This document shows, in pieces, positions 10,728 through 20,910 of a DNA stretch of 64,000 nt. The first letter of the stretch is position 1, and each line of letters begins with the position of its first letter. The stretch comes from Quercus robur. Its lineage: Eukaryota; Streptophyta; Magnoliopsida; Fagales; Fagaceae. Under the pieces are notes generated by a model, which was not told where the DNA came from, ran no database searches, and was given only the letters and a program-made list of their open reading frames with translations. The position numbers and the translations under genes were made by a program. Where the stretch lies: NCBI RefSeq assembly GCF_932294415.1, contig NC_065545.1:19847357-19911356 (forward strand), in the 5' to 3' direction.

Positions 10728-10995
10728 CCCTTAGAAGTGGCATTGCAAATATCAAATAACAAATTTCATTTTGAATTCAAAAGGAGAATTCCTAAAATTT
10801 AGGATCTTTTTCCCTTCACGTTCAAAAAGAAATTACAATTACTGCTTATCTCTAAAGTTTATCATTTTTATTTGTTTGAAAAATAAAAATTAAAAAATAT
10901 ATTTATAAATTATAATAGATACAAACTATTAACCTTTACCCAAAAAAATAAGAAGAGCCTCTGAGCACGCGCGTGAGTGTGTGCTCATAGGCTAG

Positions 10996-11690
10996 TAAAA
11001 TCTGACAAAAAGATCATATGCAAAGTGAAATCTGACAAAAAGATTACTAGCTTCTTCACACACACAATGCAAGTGTTTTTATGCTTTATTTTAATAAAAT
11101 AATACAAATCTAAACAATAACAGCAAGTAATACTAATAGTTTAAGTATAAAATATGTTTCTTAATTTTATAGAATTTGAATTTTAGATTTCTCAATTTAC
11201 CTTTATAACTTTAATTTATCTTATTGTTAAATCATTATCGATTAGATAATATGGGTATTGATTCTAAAAAAAAAAAAAAAAAAAGATAATATTGTTATGC
11301 TATATAATTCAAATCCATAGTATCCACTTTATAATGGTTGGTTTTTAAGCTTTTATCACCGGTCCAAGATTCCTATTGCCACACATAATTTGTTATACAA
11401 ATTTTCATCTAACTTAGTCCTATTTCTATTCCGATTCAAGATTCCTATAGCCACACATTTATAGCAAGGAATATTCTTCTATATGTTTATTTATGAGAAA
11501 TGTTATGTCCACAATATTTTCACAACAAATTTTACGTGGTAGGTTATTATTAGTTGTTATGCATGGACAAAAATATAATTTAATTTATAAATTCAAATTA
11601 GAACTAATAACAACTTAGCATTTATAATTTGTTGTAAAAATATTATAAAGATGTTGTAGACGTAACACTACTCTTTATCTATAGGAAATA
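10996..11690. other. Intergenic AT-rich DNA with a palindromic MITE at 11503-11672
   Basis: The MITE has ends GAAATGTTATGTCCACAATA and (reverse complement) GTGTTACGTCTACAACATC around an internal GTTATTATTAGTTGTTAT ... AACTAATAACAAC palindrome. It is the same family as at 4926-5125. The rest is AT-rich with no gene. Confidence 0.6.
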
Positions 11691-12147
11691 TGTGTGCATC
11701 CTTGGGACCTTGGGTGAGGTTGAGACTAGGTTATGGCTCAACCACTGTAAGGAGCACTCTAGCTCCCTCATCGTCTAGACACCTTAGGAGGAATAGTGGA
11801 ATACGCATGGTCACGAGAAATTCAATTGGGTCCAAACCATTTTAAAATTAAGCACTTTTCCAAATCAAGCCCAGATTCCTATTGCCACACATAAAGGGCC
11901 CAGAAGTTGCTGGTGAAACAAAAGTTCTTTGCCAATTGCCACTCACGTTTCATTTGCGCCACATAATCTACACAGTAGCCCACAAGTGCAGGTTCCATTA
12001 ATTATGAACCTTAAGTGGGCCAAATAAACCCAAGGACTAAGCCCACACTTCTGAAAAAGTATATTCTATAACATTTTCATTTCATTCAAAGCCTTGAGTT
12101 CTTTGACTTTGAAAGCCCCCTACAAGCACGGGGCCTCTTAGATACAC
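11690..12147 (+). repeat. Duplicate of the HUA2-like gene's upstream segment (copy 1)
   Basis: This segment aligns colinearly with about 20450-20910, on the same strand. Shared blocks in order: CTAGACACCTTA, CAAGCCCAGATTC/GAAGCCCAGATTC, CACACATAAAGGGCCCA/CACACAAAGGGCCCA, TATGAACCTT, CCCAAGGAC, CTGAAAA, GAAAGCCC, AAGCACG. Divergence is substantial, so it is an old duplication. Its right end is at the LINE/foldback insertion point. No coding sequence is seen. Confidence 0.75.
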
Positions 12148-12919
12148 TGATGACGTTGAAAATTGTCACCAATGGGTCACACCGTACTCGCGACTCGAAG
12201 CGAACCTGCACGACAAAAACAATCGACGGAAGTCCTTCAGAGAGCACCGGTGTGGTGCCGGCCAAAGGCTCTCCGACGGTCAAGTTAGAATTCTTCTGTT
12301 TTGCTTAGAGCGTTAGAGAGGGTCAATTAAAGCGTACCTCGATTTCTGTGGGTATTAGGCCTTTTATAGTGATAAAGGGTTGACTTTTCCTTTTTGGTTT
12401 CCACATCTTTTCAATGTGGGACTCTACTCCCAATTCTTCTAAACGTGGTGAGCAAGGATTCCCATTTCCGGATCTTAGGGTTTTTCTGGGCTACGGACTG
12501 GGTCTCTTGGGCCTTCGTAAAGATGGTCCCAGCTTTGAGGCCCATCATAAGGGCCCATGATCCGAAACGTCCATAGCCCAGAAAAACCCTAAGATCCGGA
12601 AATGGGAATCCTTGCTCACCACGTTTAGAAGAATTGGGAGTAGAGTCCCACATTGAAAAGATGTGGAAACCAAAAAGGAAAAATCAACCCTTTATCACTA
12701 TAAAAGGCCTAATACCCACAGAAATCGAGGTACGCTTTAATTGACCCTCTCTAACGCTCTAAGCAAAACAGAAGAATTCTAACTTGACCGTCGGAGAGCC
12801 TTTGGCCGGCACCACACCGGTGCTCTCTGAAGGACTTCCGTCGATTGTTTTTGTCGTGCAGGTTCGCTTCGAGTCGCGAGTACGATGTGACCCATTGGTG
12901 ACAATTTTCAACGTCATCA
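12148..12919. mobile_element. Large foldback element with 351-bp near-identical arms
   Basis: The left arm 12148-12498 is the reverse complement of the right arm 12569-12919 with only about three or four mismatches and no length change. The loop is 70 bp. The ends are TG...CA and the flanks are TACAC (12143-12147 and 12920-12924), a 5-bp duplication as made by LTR-type integrases. The right arm contains a TATAAAAGGCCT promoter-like motif. The arms resemble LTR promoter/leader sequence facing each other, so this may be LTR-retroelement kin rather than a classical foldback transposon. It sits inside the left target duplication of the LINE that follows. The high arm identity suggests recent origin or gene conversion. 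Confidence 0.75.
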
Positions 12920-13087
12920 TACACCATTCTGTAACAGTGTAGCATTGTCGTCCCTTTCCAGAGGAGTCTGAGTCCTTGTGAATAACACAGTTATTCACAG
13001 GCTAGTTGGGTTGTTTTTTTGGGGGTCCCGGGAAACACTCTCTTCCTTTACTCTCTCTCGTATCCTTATCGCCCTTCAAGCTTAGCA

Positions 13088-14320
13088 ATGGATGACTTGT
13101 CAAAACGTTGGAAATCCCTTTCACTATCTAAGAAGGAAGGAACTAGTCTGTCCCTGAAGTCCGACCAAGCAACAAATACATTCTCCATCATAGCCAGGTT
13201 CCTTACGAAAAGACCTATAAACCTTGATGCCATTGCAAATACCTTCAACCCCTTCTGGTGAACAAGAAACGGTTTCCGGATGAAGTTCATCAAAGACCAC
13301 CTTATCCTCTTCTCTTTTGACTCCAAAGAAGAGGTGGACAAAATCCTAGCAACTGAACCCTGGAGCTTTGACAAATGTATAATGGTACTCTCAAGATATG
13401 AACACTCGATTCCGATAAAGGCCTCGGACATGAACTCAGTATCCTTTTGGATACAAGTTCATGATATCCCATTGAGTTTTCGTAATAAGGAGGTGGCAGA
13501 ACAGATTTGTGAGGTCATTGGTCCGGTTACCAAAATGGAGAACCCAAGTGACTATGACGGAGGCACATTTATTCGGGTCCGTGTAGTCGTGAACATCTCC
13601 CTTCCTCTATGTCGTGGTCGGCTCATCACCCTGGACAACAACGAAGTCCATTGGGTCTCCTTTAAGTACGAACGCCTCCCCAATCTATGTTATTGGTGCG
13701 GCACTCTCACACACCTGGGCAAGGACTGCGAACATTGGATAGAAAGCGAAGGCTCGCTGAACAAAGAGGAACAACACTACGGGCCATGGCTCAAGGCGGC
13801 TCCGTTCATGGCCTCCAAAAAATCCTTTCTCTCCGTCCCGGGCTTCTACGCCAGCATGAAAACTGATAAAGCTGGCTGGAAGCACACTGAAACTCATTCC
13901 CATAACCGGGATTACCCAAATACGACGGTAGGCGAAACCCCATCTACTTTGTCGCCGAAAAACGAGGAGCACTCCCAGTCACCGGAAATCATGGAACAAG
14001 ACAAGAGCTCAGTCTCGATCAGTCCCCAAGATCAGCCATCAACTGACACAGATTGCATGGGGCCTCCTTTCCTAGGATCCACTCAGATGCCCACTCAACC
14101 TTTAGCCTTTAGCCAACTCATTGAAGAGATCGACGTGGACATCCATCGCTTTGACAATGCGGCCCCAGCATGCCACAACCCAAATAACTCCAACTTGGGC
14201 CGAAGCCCATTGCTAGTTAATGAACATGAAACTCCCATCGGCCCACCTACTAAGGGCCCCCTAACCAAGCCCTGTGATTCAAACCCCACCAAGGATACCA
14301 ATACCACCTCCCCGACCTAA
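13088..14320 (+). pseudogene. LINE ORF1 (gag-like, zinc knuckle), one in-frame stop
   Basis: Starts MDDLSKRWKSLSLSKKEGTS at 13088, the usual start of plant L1 ORF1 proteins (nucleic-acid chaperone binding the LINE RNA). A TGA at 13259-13261 (after FNPFW) interrupts the frame, and the same frame continues to 14320. The middle contains the DUF4283-like region (ATEPWSFDKCIMVLSRYE) and a CX2CX4HX4C knuckle, CYWCGTLTHLGKDC, near 13688-13729. The C-terminal part is low-complexity Pro/Ser/Thr-rich. The CG-rich coding composition differs from the AT-rich flanks, as expected for a LINE. Confidence 0.85.
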
Positions 14321-14538
14321 AACCTGACGAACCCAGTGAGCGACAAAAAATGGGTGCGGATGCAACGACCCACGCACATACCAGTTTAGGAGTATGTAGT
14401 GGTCTCTTTAGGAAAACGTAGTCCATCCCCTACTCTTGAATACTCCAGAACCCAAAAAAGAAGAACTACGCAAGGAGATGACTCCTCAACCCCCTCACTC
14501 GAAACGACGGTAGCTGGCAAACAACCCTGCCGATCCCG

Positions 14539-17500
14539 ATGAGTCTACTGTTCTGGAACGTGCGTGGGCTTGGGAATCGACGCACCGTTCGGGAGCTCGA
14601 GAAGTATATTCGGGCACAAGATCCCACCACCCTCTTCCTGGGCGAGACGTGGGTGGGTGAAGCTAGGCTGATTGATTTATGCTCTAAGTTGGGATTTGAT
14701 CATTATTGGGTTACACCGCAAACAAATCGCTTGGGCTGCCTAGTTCTGTACTGGAAAAACACAACAACGATTGAGGTAGTCTCCTCGTCGCCGAATCACA
14801 TAGACGCTGTGGTTGGGGCTACGACGGACGAAAGGTGGCGTCTCACCGGGATTTACGGTTTCGCCGATCCAGCCAAAAAACGGGATACTTGGGCTCTCCT
14901 CCGTCAGCTTCGTATAAGTCCCCCGTTGCCGTGGCTTTGCGCAGGGGATTTCAATGAAATCCTCTGGTCCCATGAGAAATGCGGCCTTGGCCTGAGATGC
15001 GAAAACCAAATGAGGGACTTCCATGAAGTGCTGGACGAAGCTGGGTTGAAGGACCTGGGTTTTGTTGGGAAGAAATTCACGTGGAAGGGCCAACGCCGCG
15101 GTGGTTTGGTACTGGAGAGGCTGGACCGTGCTGTTGCTAACAACCTTTGGCTTTCCCAAAACCCAGGTACGAAGGTCCAACATCTCCACTCTTACTCCTC
15201 TGACCATCTAGCCATTATTGTAAAACCTGAAGGCATCGTCCCTAGACCAAACCGGCCTTTCAAATTTGAACAAATGTGGCTGCGTGACAGGGGTTGTAGT
15301 GATACAGTCATCAGTGCTTAGGGTCCATCTCTAGCGAGGGCGACAATGCCAGAGGTTGCAAGAAAAATTCATTTTTGTGGGGAAAAACTCTCTGAGTGGA
15401 GTAAAAATAATTTTGGAAGCATCAGGAAGCTGCTTGAAGAAAAAAAGAAGCTCTTAGACGTGGCAAAATTGGAAGCAGCGAGAGGGGGAGACCAATTAGC
15501 GGTAAAATCCCTTCAAATGGAAATTAACTCTTTCCTCGACAAGGAAAGCCAAATGTGGCAACAACGCTCCAGGGCGCTTTTTCTGAAGTGTGGTGACAGG
15601 AATACCGCCTACTTCCATAGTAAAGCCTCACAGCGGTTCCGAAGAAATCGAATTAGTGGTCTAAAAAATAACATGAACGTGTGGTGTACTGAGGAATTCC
15701 AGATTAGAAACATTGCTTTTGAATACTACCAAGCCCTGTTCTCTTCCTCGGCACCCTCTGATTTTGATGAAGTCCTTTCCAAGGTTCAACCTTCAGTGAC
15801 CGATGAGATGAACTCTCTCTTACTTCGGCAATTTGACAAAGAGGAAGTAGTCGTAGCTATGAAGCAAATGGCGCCAATCACAGCCCTGGTACCGGACGAC
15901 ATGCCCCCCTATTCTTCCAATCCTTCTGGAGCACTGTGGATGTGGATGTCTGTGTTGCCGTCCTTGACTGCTTGCAAAACTGTAAGATCCCCCCTGATAT
16001 TAACCGCACTCATATTGTTTTAATTCCAAAAATTAAATCTCCAGAAAGTATTACTAAATATCGTCCGATAAGTTTGTGTTATGTGATTTACAAATTAGTT
16101 GTTAAAGTGTTAGCTAATAGACTTAAAAATATTCTACCCTCAGTAATTTCAGAAAACCAAAGTGCTTTCTAGGCTGGGAGAGTAATCACGGATAACATCC
16201 TTATGGCTTTCGAAACACTTCACTACATGAAGCATCACCAAGCTGGCAGTTCGGGTTTCATGGCCTTGAAGCTTGACATGAGCAAGGCTTACGATCGCGT
16301 CGAATGGAAATTTTTGGAACTTATGATGAAGAGAATGGGTTTCGCAGATAACTGGGTTGCCTTAGTGATGGAGTATATCTCCACGGTCAGCTACTCAATT
16401 CTCATTAATGGCGAACCCTCCTCAATCATACACCCAGCTAGAGGCCTCAAGCAAGGGGACCCACTCTCCCCTTTCCTGTTTCTTTTTTGTACGGAAGGCC
16501 TCCATAGTCTTATTCAACACGCAGTAGCCTCAAGACATATCAGGGGTGTCTCTATCTGCAAGAAAGGTCCCCGGCTGACCCACCTTTTCTTCGCCAACGA
16601 TAGCCTGCTTTTTTGTAGAGTGTCTATAGCAGAATGTCACAAGATTCATGCTCTCTTAGGTAGCTATGAAAGAGTTTCGGGGCAGCAATTAAACAGGGCT
16701 AAAACCTCCCTCTTTTTCAACAAATCAACCTCTCCGGACTCCATTGCTCAGATCACTAACTCCCTTGGGGTTCAAGAGGTCAAACAATACGAAAAATATC
16801 TCAACTTGCCAACCCTAGTGGGTAGAAACAAAAAGGCCAGCCTTATGTTCATCAAAGAGCGAATCTGGGCCAAGTTGCAAGGGTGGAAGGAGCAACTTCT
16901 ATCCCAAGCGGGGAGGGAGGTATTGTTAAAGGCGGAGTGCAGGCTATTCCTACTTTCGCCATGAGTTGTTTCAAACTCCCGATCTCCCTTTGCAACGACA
17001 TTGAGCAATTAATTCGTAAATTTTGGTGGGGCCATCGAGGGAATCAAAGGAAAATTCATTGGGCAAAGTGGAGCACGCTTTGCGTCCCAAAGGACCGTGG
17101 TGGTATGGGGTTCAAGGATTTGTAGAAATTTAATGATGCCATGTTGGCAAAACAAGTGTGGAGGCTACTTGAGAACAAAGACTCTCTGTTTTATCGGTTT
17201 TTCAAGGAAAAATTCTTTCCAAAAGGGAACATTTTTACTGCAAAGGAGGGTTGCGGATCCTTTGCGTGGAAAAGCATCCTCATTGGCAGAGGTCATCAAA
17301 AGAGGAGCCATTTGGAGAGTCGGGAACGGCGAAAACATCCTCATCTATTAGGACAGATGGCTGCCAACCCCCCAGCATAGTAATATTCAATCTTCCCCAA
17401 ACTTCTTTGGCTGTGATGCGCAGGTGTCTGTGCTTATCAATAAGGAAAACCATTGCTGGATTGAGGATGCAGTGGATAACAACTTCAACCCGCTTGAAGC

Positions 17501-18621
17501 TAGGTTGATCAAATCCATTCCCTTGAGCCTCACGGATGGAGATGACAAATTGTTTTGGCCGAGTATGGTGGATGGGGCTTATTCGGTCAAGGCTGGCTAC
17601 AGATTTCTGGTTGACACAGAGCAAGCCCCAATCGTTGGTCCTCTGCCTCTCTCACACCAGAAAAGCTTCTGGAAGGGACTATGGAAGCTTAAGGTACCAA
17701 ACCGAACAAAAACCTTGATGTGGCGTGCTATCTCCGAAGCTCTTCCAACCCGTCTCAACTTGGTTAGGAGGAAAATCCTAAATGACGCCAACTGTCAGCT
17801 CTGTGGTCTGGTTCAGGAGTCCTCAATTCATGCCCTTTGGTCATGCCTGAATCTGATAGGGGTGTGGGATCCGCACTTCAGATTGCTTCGAGCTGATGCG
17901 CTTGGTTGTGTGTCTTTCATGGAGGTTTTTCATTTGTGCTTGGTGAACGGCCATCCAGGGGATCTGTTCGCTATGCTAACCTCTCAAATCTAGCATAGGA
18001 GGAACAAACTTAGGCTGGGCGAAGCAGTGGCCGACCTGCGCCTTCTTGGCTCTTTGGCGAGAAATGCTCTTCTGGAATTTCAACATGCTGACCCGGTGAC
18101 TTCATCTCCTCCCCCTTCCCGCCCCCATACAAGATGGGAGCCTCCCCCCACGGACTGGATCAAAATCAATTTTGATGGTGCTGTTTTTCAGGATCGAAAT
18201 GAAGCAGGCTTAGGTGTTAATTCGCAACGACCATGGTCTAATTATGGCTGCTCTAACACAAACTATTCCGCTACCCACCTCGGTGGAGATGGTGGAGGTG
18301 TTGGCAGCAAGGAGGGCTCTTATCTTTGCTTGGGAACTCTCCTTTGATCACATCATCCTGGAAGGTGACTCGAACATTGCCATCCGTGCGATGTCAAGCA
18401 ATGGTTTCTCTGCAGCAAGCTTCGGCCATATTCTCTCAGACATTAAGGCCCTAACTTCTAACTTCAGTCAGGTGGTTTTTAGGCACACTCGCAGGCAGGG
18501 AAACAAAGTCACCCACAGCTTGGCTAGAGCTGCCTGTAACTTTCTTCCTCTTTGTACTTGGATTGAGGAAATCCCTGTAATTTCTTCTGCTGATTACTTA
18601 GCAGAAATCATTAATGAATAG
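14539..18621 (+). pseudogene. LINE ORF2 (endonuclease, RT, RNase H), multiply broken
   Basis: The endonuclease (14539-15260) has WNVRGLG, LGETW, AGDFNE and SDHL. An in-frame TAG lies at 15319-15321. The RT part carries KYRPISLC, LDMSKAYDRVEW and GLKQGDPLSPFLF. The active-site box reads FANDS instead of the usual FADDS, which removes a catalytic aspartate. Further damage: a frameshift near 15.9 kb, TAG at 16170-16172, a frameshift near 16.9 kb, TAG at 17123-17125, a frameshift near 17.28 kb, TAG at 17349-17351 and 17991-17993, and a frameshift near 18.21 kb. zf-RVT (FWKGLWKLKVPNRTKTLMWR ... CQLCG ... HALWSC) is at about 17660-17850. RNase H (NFDGA ... LEGDSN ... NKVTHSLARAA) is at about 18165-18540. 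Confidence 0.88.
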
Positions 18622-18677
18622 TTTTCTCCCCTCCCCTGTTAGGGTCGGTTTCTCAAAAAAAAAAAAAGATACACCAT

Positions 18678-18797
18678 AAGAGCAATTATATCACAAATAG
18701 AAAAAGTGGTAAGTTTTATACATTTTTATTCAAAAACTATCCACATGGACCACATCAATCTCTCTATGGTACTATTTTTATACATTTTTGCTACAGT
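18678..18797. other. Short AT-rich spacer, possibly a fragment of the following element
   Basis: Shares TTTTATACATTTTTGCT and TAAGAGCA motifs with the next element, so it may be a partial copy. No gene seen. Confidence 0.4.
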
Positions 18798-19915
18798 AAG
18801 AGCACTTGCACCTGTCCCTCTATAATAAAAAAAAGTGCATCATTTTATACATTTTTGCTCAAAATCTACCTATATCAATTCTTCTATAATACTGTGCATT
18901 TTCAAAATTGTGATAGTAACCATGTATATTTACACGGTTATTGTAACTTTTTATTTTTTTTTTCTCTCTTCTCTATCCTCTCTCATCCAATTCTCTCTCT
19001 TCCTCTACTCTCATTCTCTTCTATCTTCTCTTGAATCCAACAACAAATCTATACAAATCATCAAATTCTTCAAACTTATTATAAATCTAGATCCCAAATT
19101 CATCAAGCCCTCTCATCAAAGAAAGAAGAAGGAGAAGGAGAAAAAGAAAGAAAGAGAGTGTTTAGAGAAATAAAAAGTGGACTTGGAGCGTGTTAAGTTG
19201 AGTGAGAAAAATATTATTTAAATAAAAGATGGTGTATAATAGATAAGGATAAAGTTTAGCTACAAAATTAGTTATAGCATAAGGTTATAACCTTACTCAA
19301 TATCTTCTTATTGGAGGTGAATTTTGAGAATTTCACCATTGGATTACATTTTCTTCTCATATCCTCCATGCTTGCAAATTTTCTAGAAAATTAAAAATCA
19401 ATAACTATGCCATTAATAAATTGTTTAAATTGCTAGTTTGTTGTAATTTAAAATTATGCATAAAATATAAGCTTATAGATCATATAATATATAAGGTTCA
19501 TTTGGGAACAACTTATTTAGCTGAAATTAAAAACTTTTTACTGAAAGTATTGTAAATAAAGATAAAAGATTAGCTGAAATAATATAGTAAGATTTATGAA
19601 TAATAGCAAAAATAAGCTAACTTTAACCTCTAATCTCAAATGCAATCATAATATCCAATTGACACAAAATTTGACATGTGTATTAAAAGTGTAAAGAATA
19701 TGCAATTCAACAGTTAGATTTTCAAAATATGTAGTAATGTTTATTTTATTAAGTAAGCGTATAGCCTTAGGTTACAATCAATTTTGTAACTAAATTTTGT
19801 CCAATAATTAATCTAATGTGAGTGTTTTTGCAAAGTGGTTGTGTCAAATAGAAAAAGTAAGTTGTTATGGTAAAATAGATGAAAAGTTTTAGACGGACTT
19901 ATGTGAATACTCTAA
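18798..19915. mobile_element. Non-autonomous DNA element, copy 1, split by a MITE
   Basis: The body shares with copy 2 (about 19912-20405), in the same order: TACGGTTATTGTA/ACGGTTATTGTA, a CT-rich leader, GA-rich tract, TTATTTAAATAAAA, GTGTATAAT, TTTTGCAAAGTGGTTGTG/GTGACCGTG, and the end AATACTCTAA/AATGCTCTAA. The continuity of copy 2 shows that 19247-19802 is a later insertion. The superfamily is unknown; the termini (AGAGCATTCACAT-like on the reverse strand) suggest a common plant MITE-like family. Confidence 0.55.
19247..19802. mobile_element. MITE inside copy 1, itself carrying a hAT-like MITE
   Basis: Terminal inverted repeats of about 45 bp: the left starts GGATAAAGTTTAGCTACAAA and the right, reverse complemented, starts GGACAAAATTTAGTTACAAA; both continue to a TAAGG motif. 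Inside, about 19493-19640 (TTCATTTGGGAACAACTTAT ... AGCTGAAATTAAAAACTTTT) resembles the GCTGAAA-type hAT MITEs. That makes three levels of nesting. Confidence 0.65.
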
Positions 19916-20405
19916 CTGTGCATATTTTTACGGTTATTGTAGCTTTATACCTTATTTTTTAAATAATTTTTTCTTTCACCTCTTCCACCAGATTCTCTCT
20001 TCACTTCTCCCACCTGATTCTCTCTCTTCGCTTACCCTCTTCCCTAGCTATTTCTTTGTCAAACACATCCTAAATTAAGATCCCAAACTCATCAAATCCA
20101 TATATAGATCCATAAAGAAATCATCAAACCCATATTGCAAAGAAGAGAAGAAGAAGAACAATAATAACAACGATGAAGAGAGAGAGGCAAGTTGTGTGAA
20201 AGGCCAGATAGATTTAAGATTTGAGAGAGAGAGAGAGAAAGTAAATGAAAAAAAGAATAAAAATGATTATTTAAATAAAATAGTGTGTATAATATATGAT
20301 TTAATGTGTGTTTTTTAAAAGTGACCGTGTAAAATAGGAAAAGTAAGTTCTTATACTAAAATGAACAAAAAAAATTTACACATGTTAATGTGAATGCTCT
20401 AATTG
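19912..20405. mobile_element. Non-autonomous DNA element, copy 2
   Basis: Direct neighbour and relative of copy 1 without the internal MITE. It begins near TGTGCATATTTTTACGG and ends near AATGCTCTAATTGTG. It contains CT-rich and GA-rich tracts and no credible ORF. Confidence 0.55.
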
Positions 20406-20449
20406 TGACATTTATAGAATTAAGATTCTTACACACATAATTCACGAAT

Positions 20450-20910
20450 CATTAGGTGAAATTGAGATTAAGTTATGACACAACCACTATTAGGAGCACT
20501 CATGGCTCCCTTATCTTCTAGACACCTTATGAAGAATACACATAGCTAGAATTAGGCTCTAGCTATGTGTAATAAGATCATTTGTGATGTATTGTATGTG
20601 TGGTTCAAACTTCAAACCTCATCTCCCCCATCCCCTACTATTTAATTGGGCCCAAAGTTCCAAACGAAGCCCAGATTCATATGTCCACACAAAGGGCCCA
20701 AATGTTGGTAGCGAAACAAAGAAGACCATATAGGCCACACAACATACACGCTGGCCCACACATATGAACCTTGTAATCAGGCCCAAGGACCAAGTCCACA
20801 TATCTGAAAAGTAAATACTACAGCATTTAAAGCTGAGTCAAAGGAGTAAGTTATTTTGAGTTTGAAAGCCCACTACTCCACTAGAAGCACGAGGGGTGGG
20901 GAGTCTCAGA
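20450..20910 (+). repeat. HUA2-like upstream segment (copy 2 of the duplicated block)
   Basis: Colinear with 11690-12147 (see that entry for the shared blocks). It ends about 550 bp before the HUA2-like start codon and is therefore part of, or next to, this gene's promoter. It includes an extra about 110-bp stretch (about 20555-20635) absent from copy 1. Confidence 0.75.

Larger units (their letters stand above)
9918..10995 (+). mobile_element. Non-autonomous Helitron (second family) with nested MITEs
   Basis: The 5' end TCTATTTTATACTATATATA follows A (9917). The 3' end has a hairpin GAGCACGCGCGTGAGTGTGTGC and terminates GGCTAG at 10995, followed by T. Two MITEs (10013-10531 and about 10536-10727) account for about two thirds of its length. 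No coding capacity. A related 5' end lies in intron 2 of the HUA2-like gene. Confidence 0.7.
12928..18666 (+). mobile_element. Near full-length L1-type LINE (inactive)
   Basis: Order: 5' leader (12928-13087), ORF1 with a CCHC knuckle, ORF2 with AP-endonuclease, reverse transcriptase, zf-RVT and RNase H, then a short 3' UTR and poly(A) (about 18655-18667). The target duplication AGATACACCAT is intact at 18667-18677. On the left it is split by the foldback element (AGATACAC at 12140-12147, TACACCAT at 12920-12927). Multiple stops and frameshifts, and an altered RT active site, show it cannot move by itself. Confidence 0.9.

Noticed and set aside
14740-15207. 155-codon minus-strand frame
   Set aside because: It is the antisense of the LINE endonuclease region and has no independent protein features.
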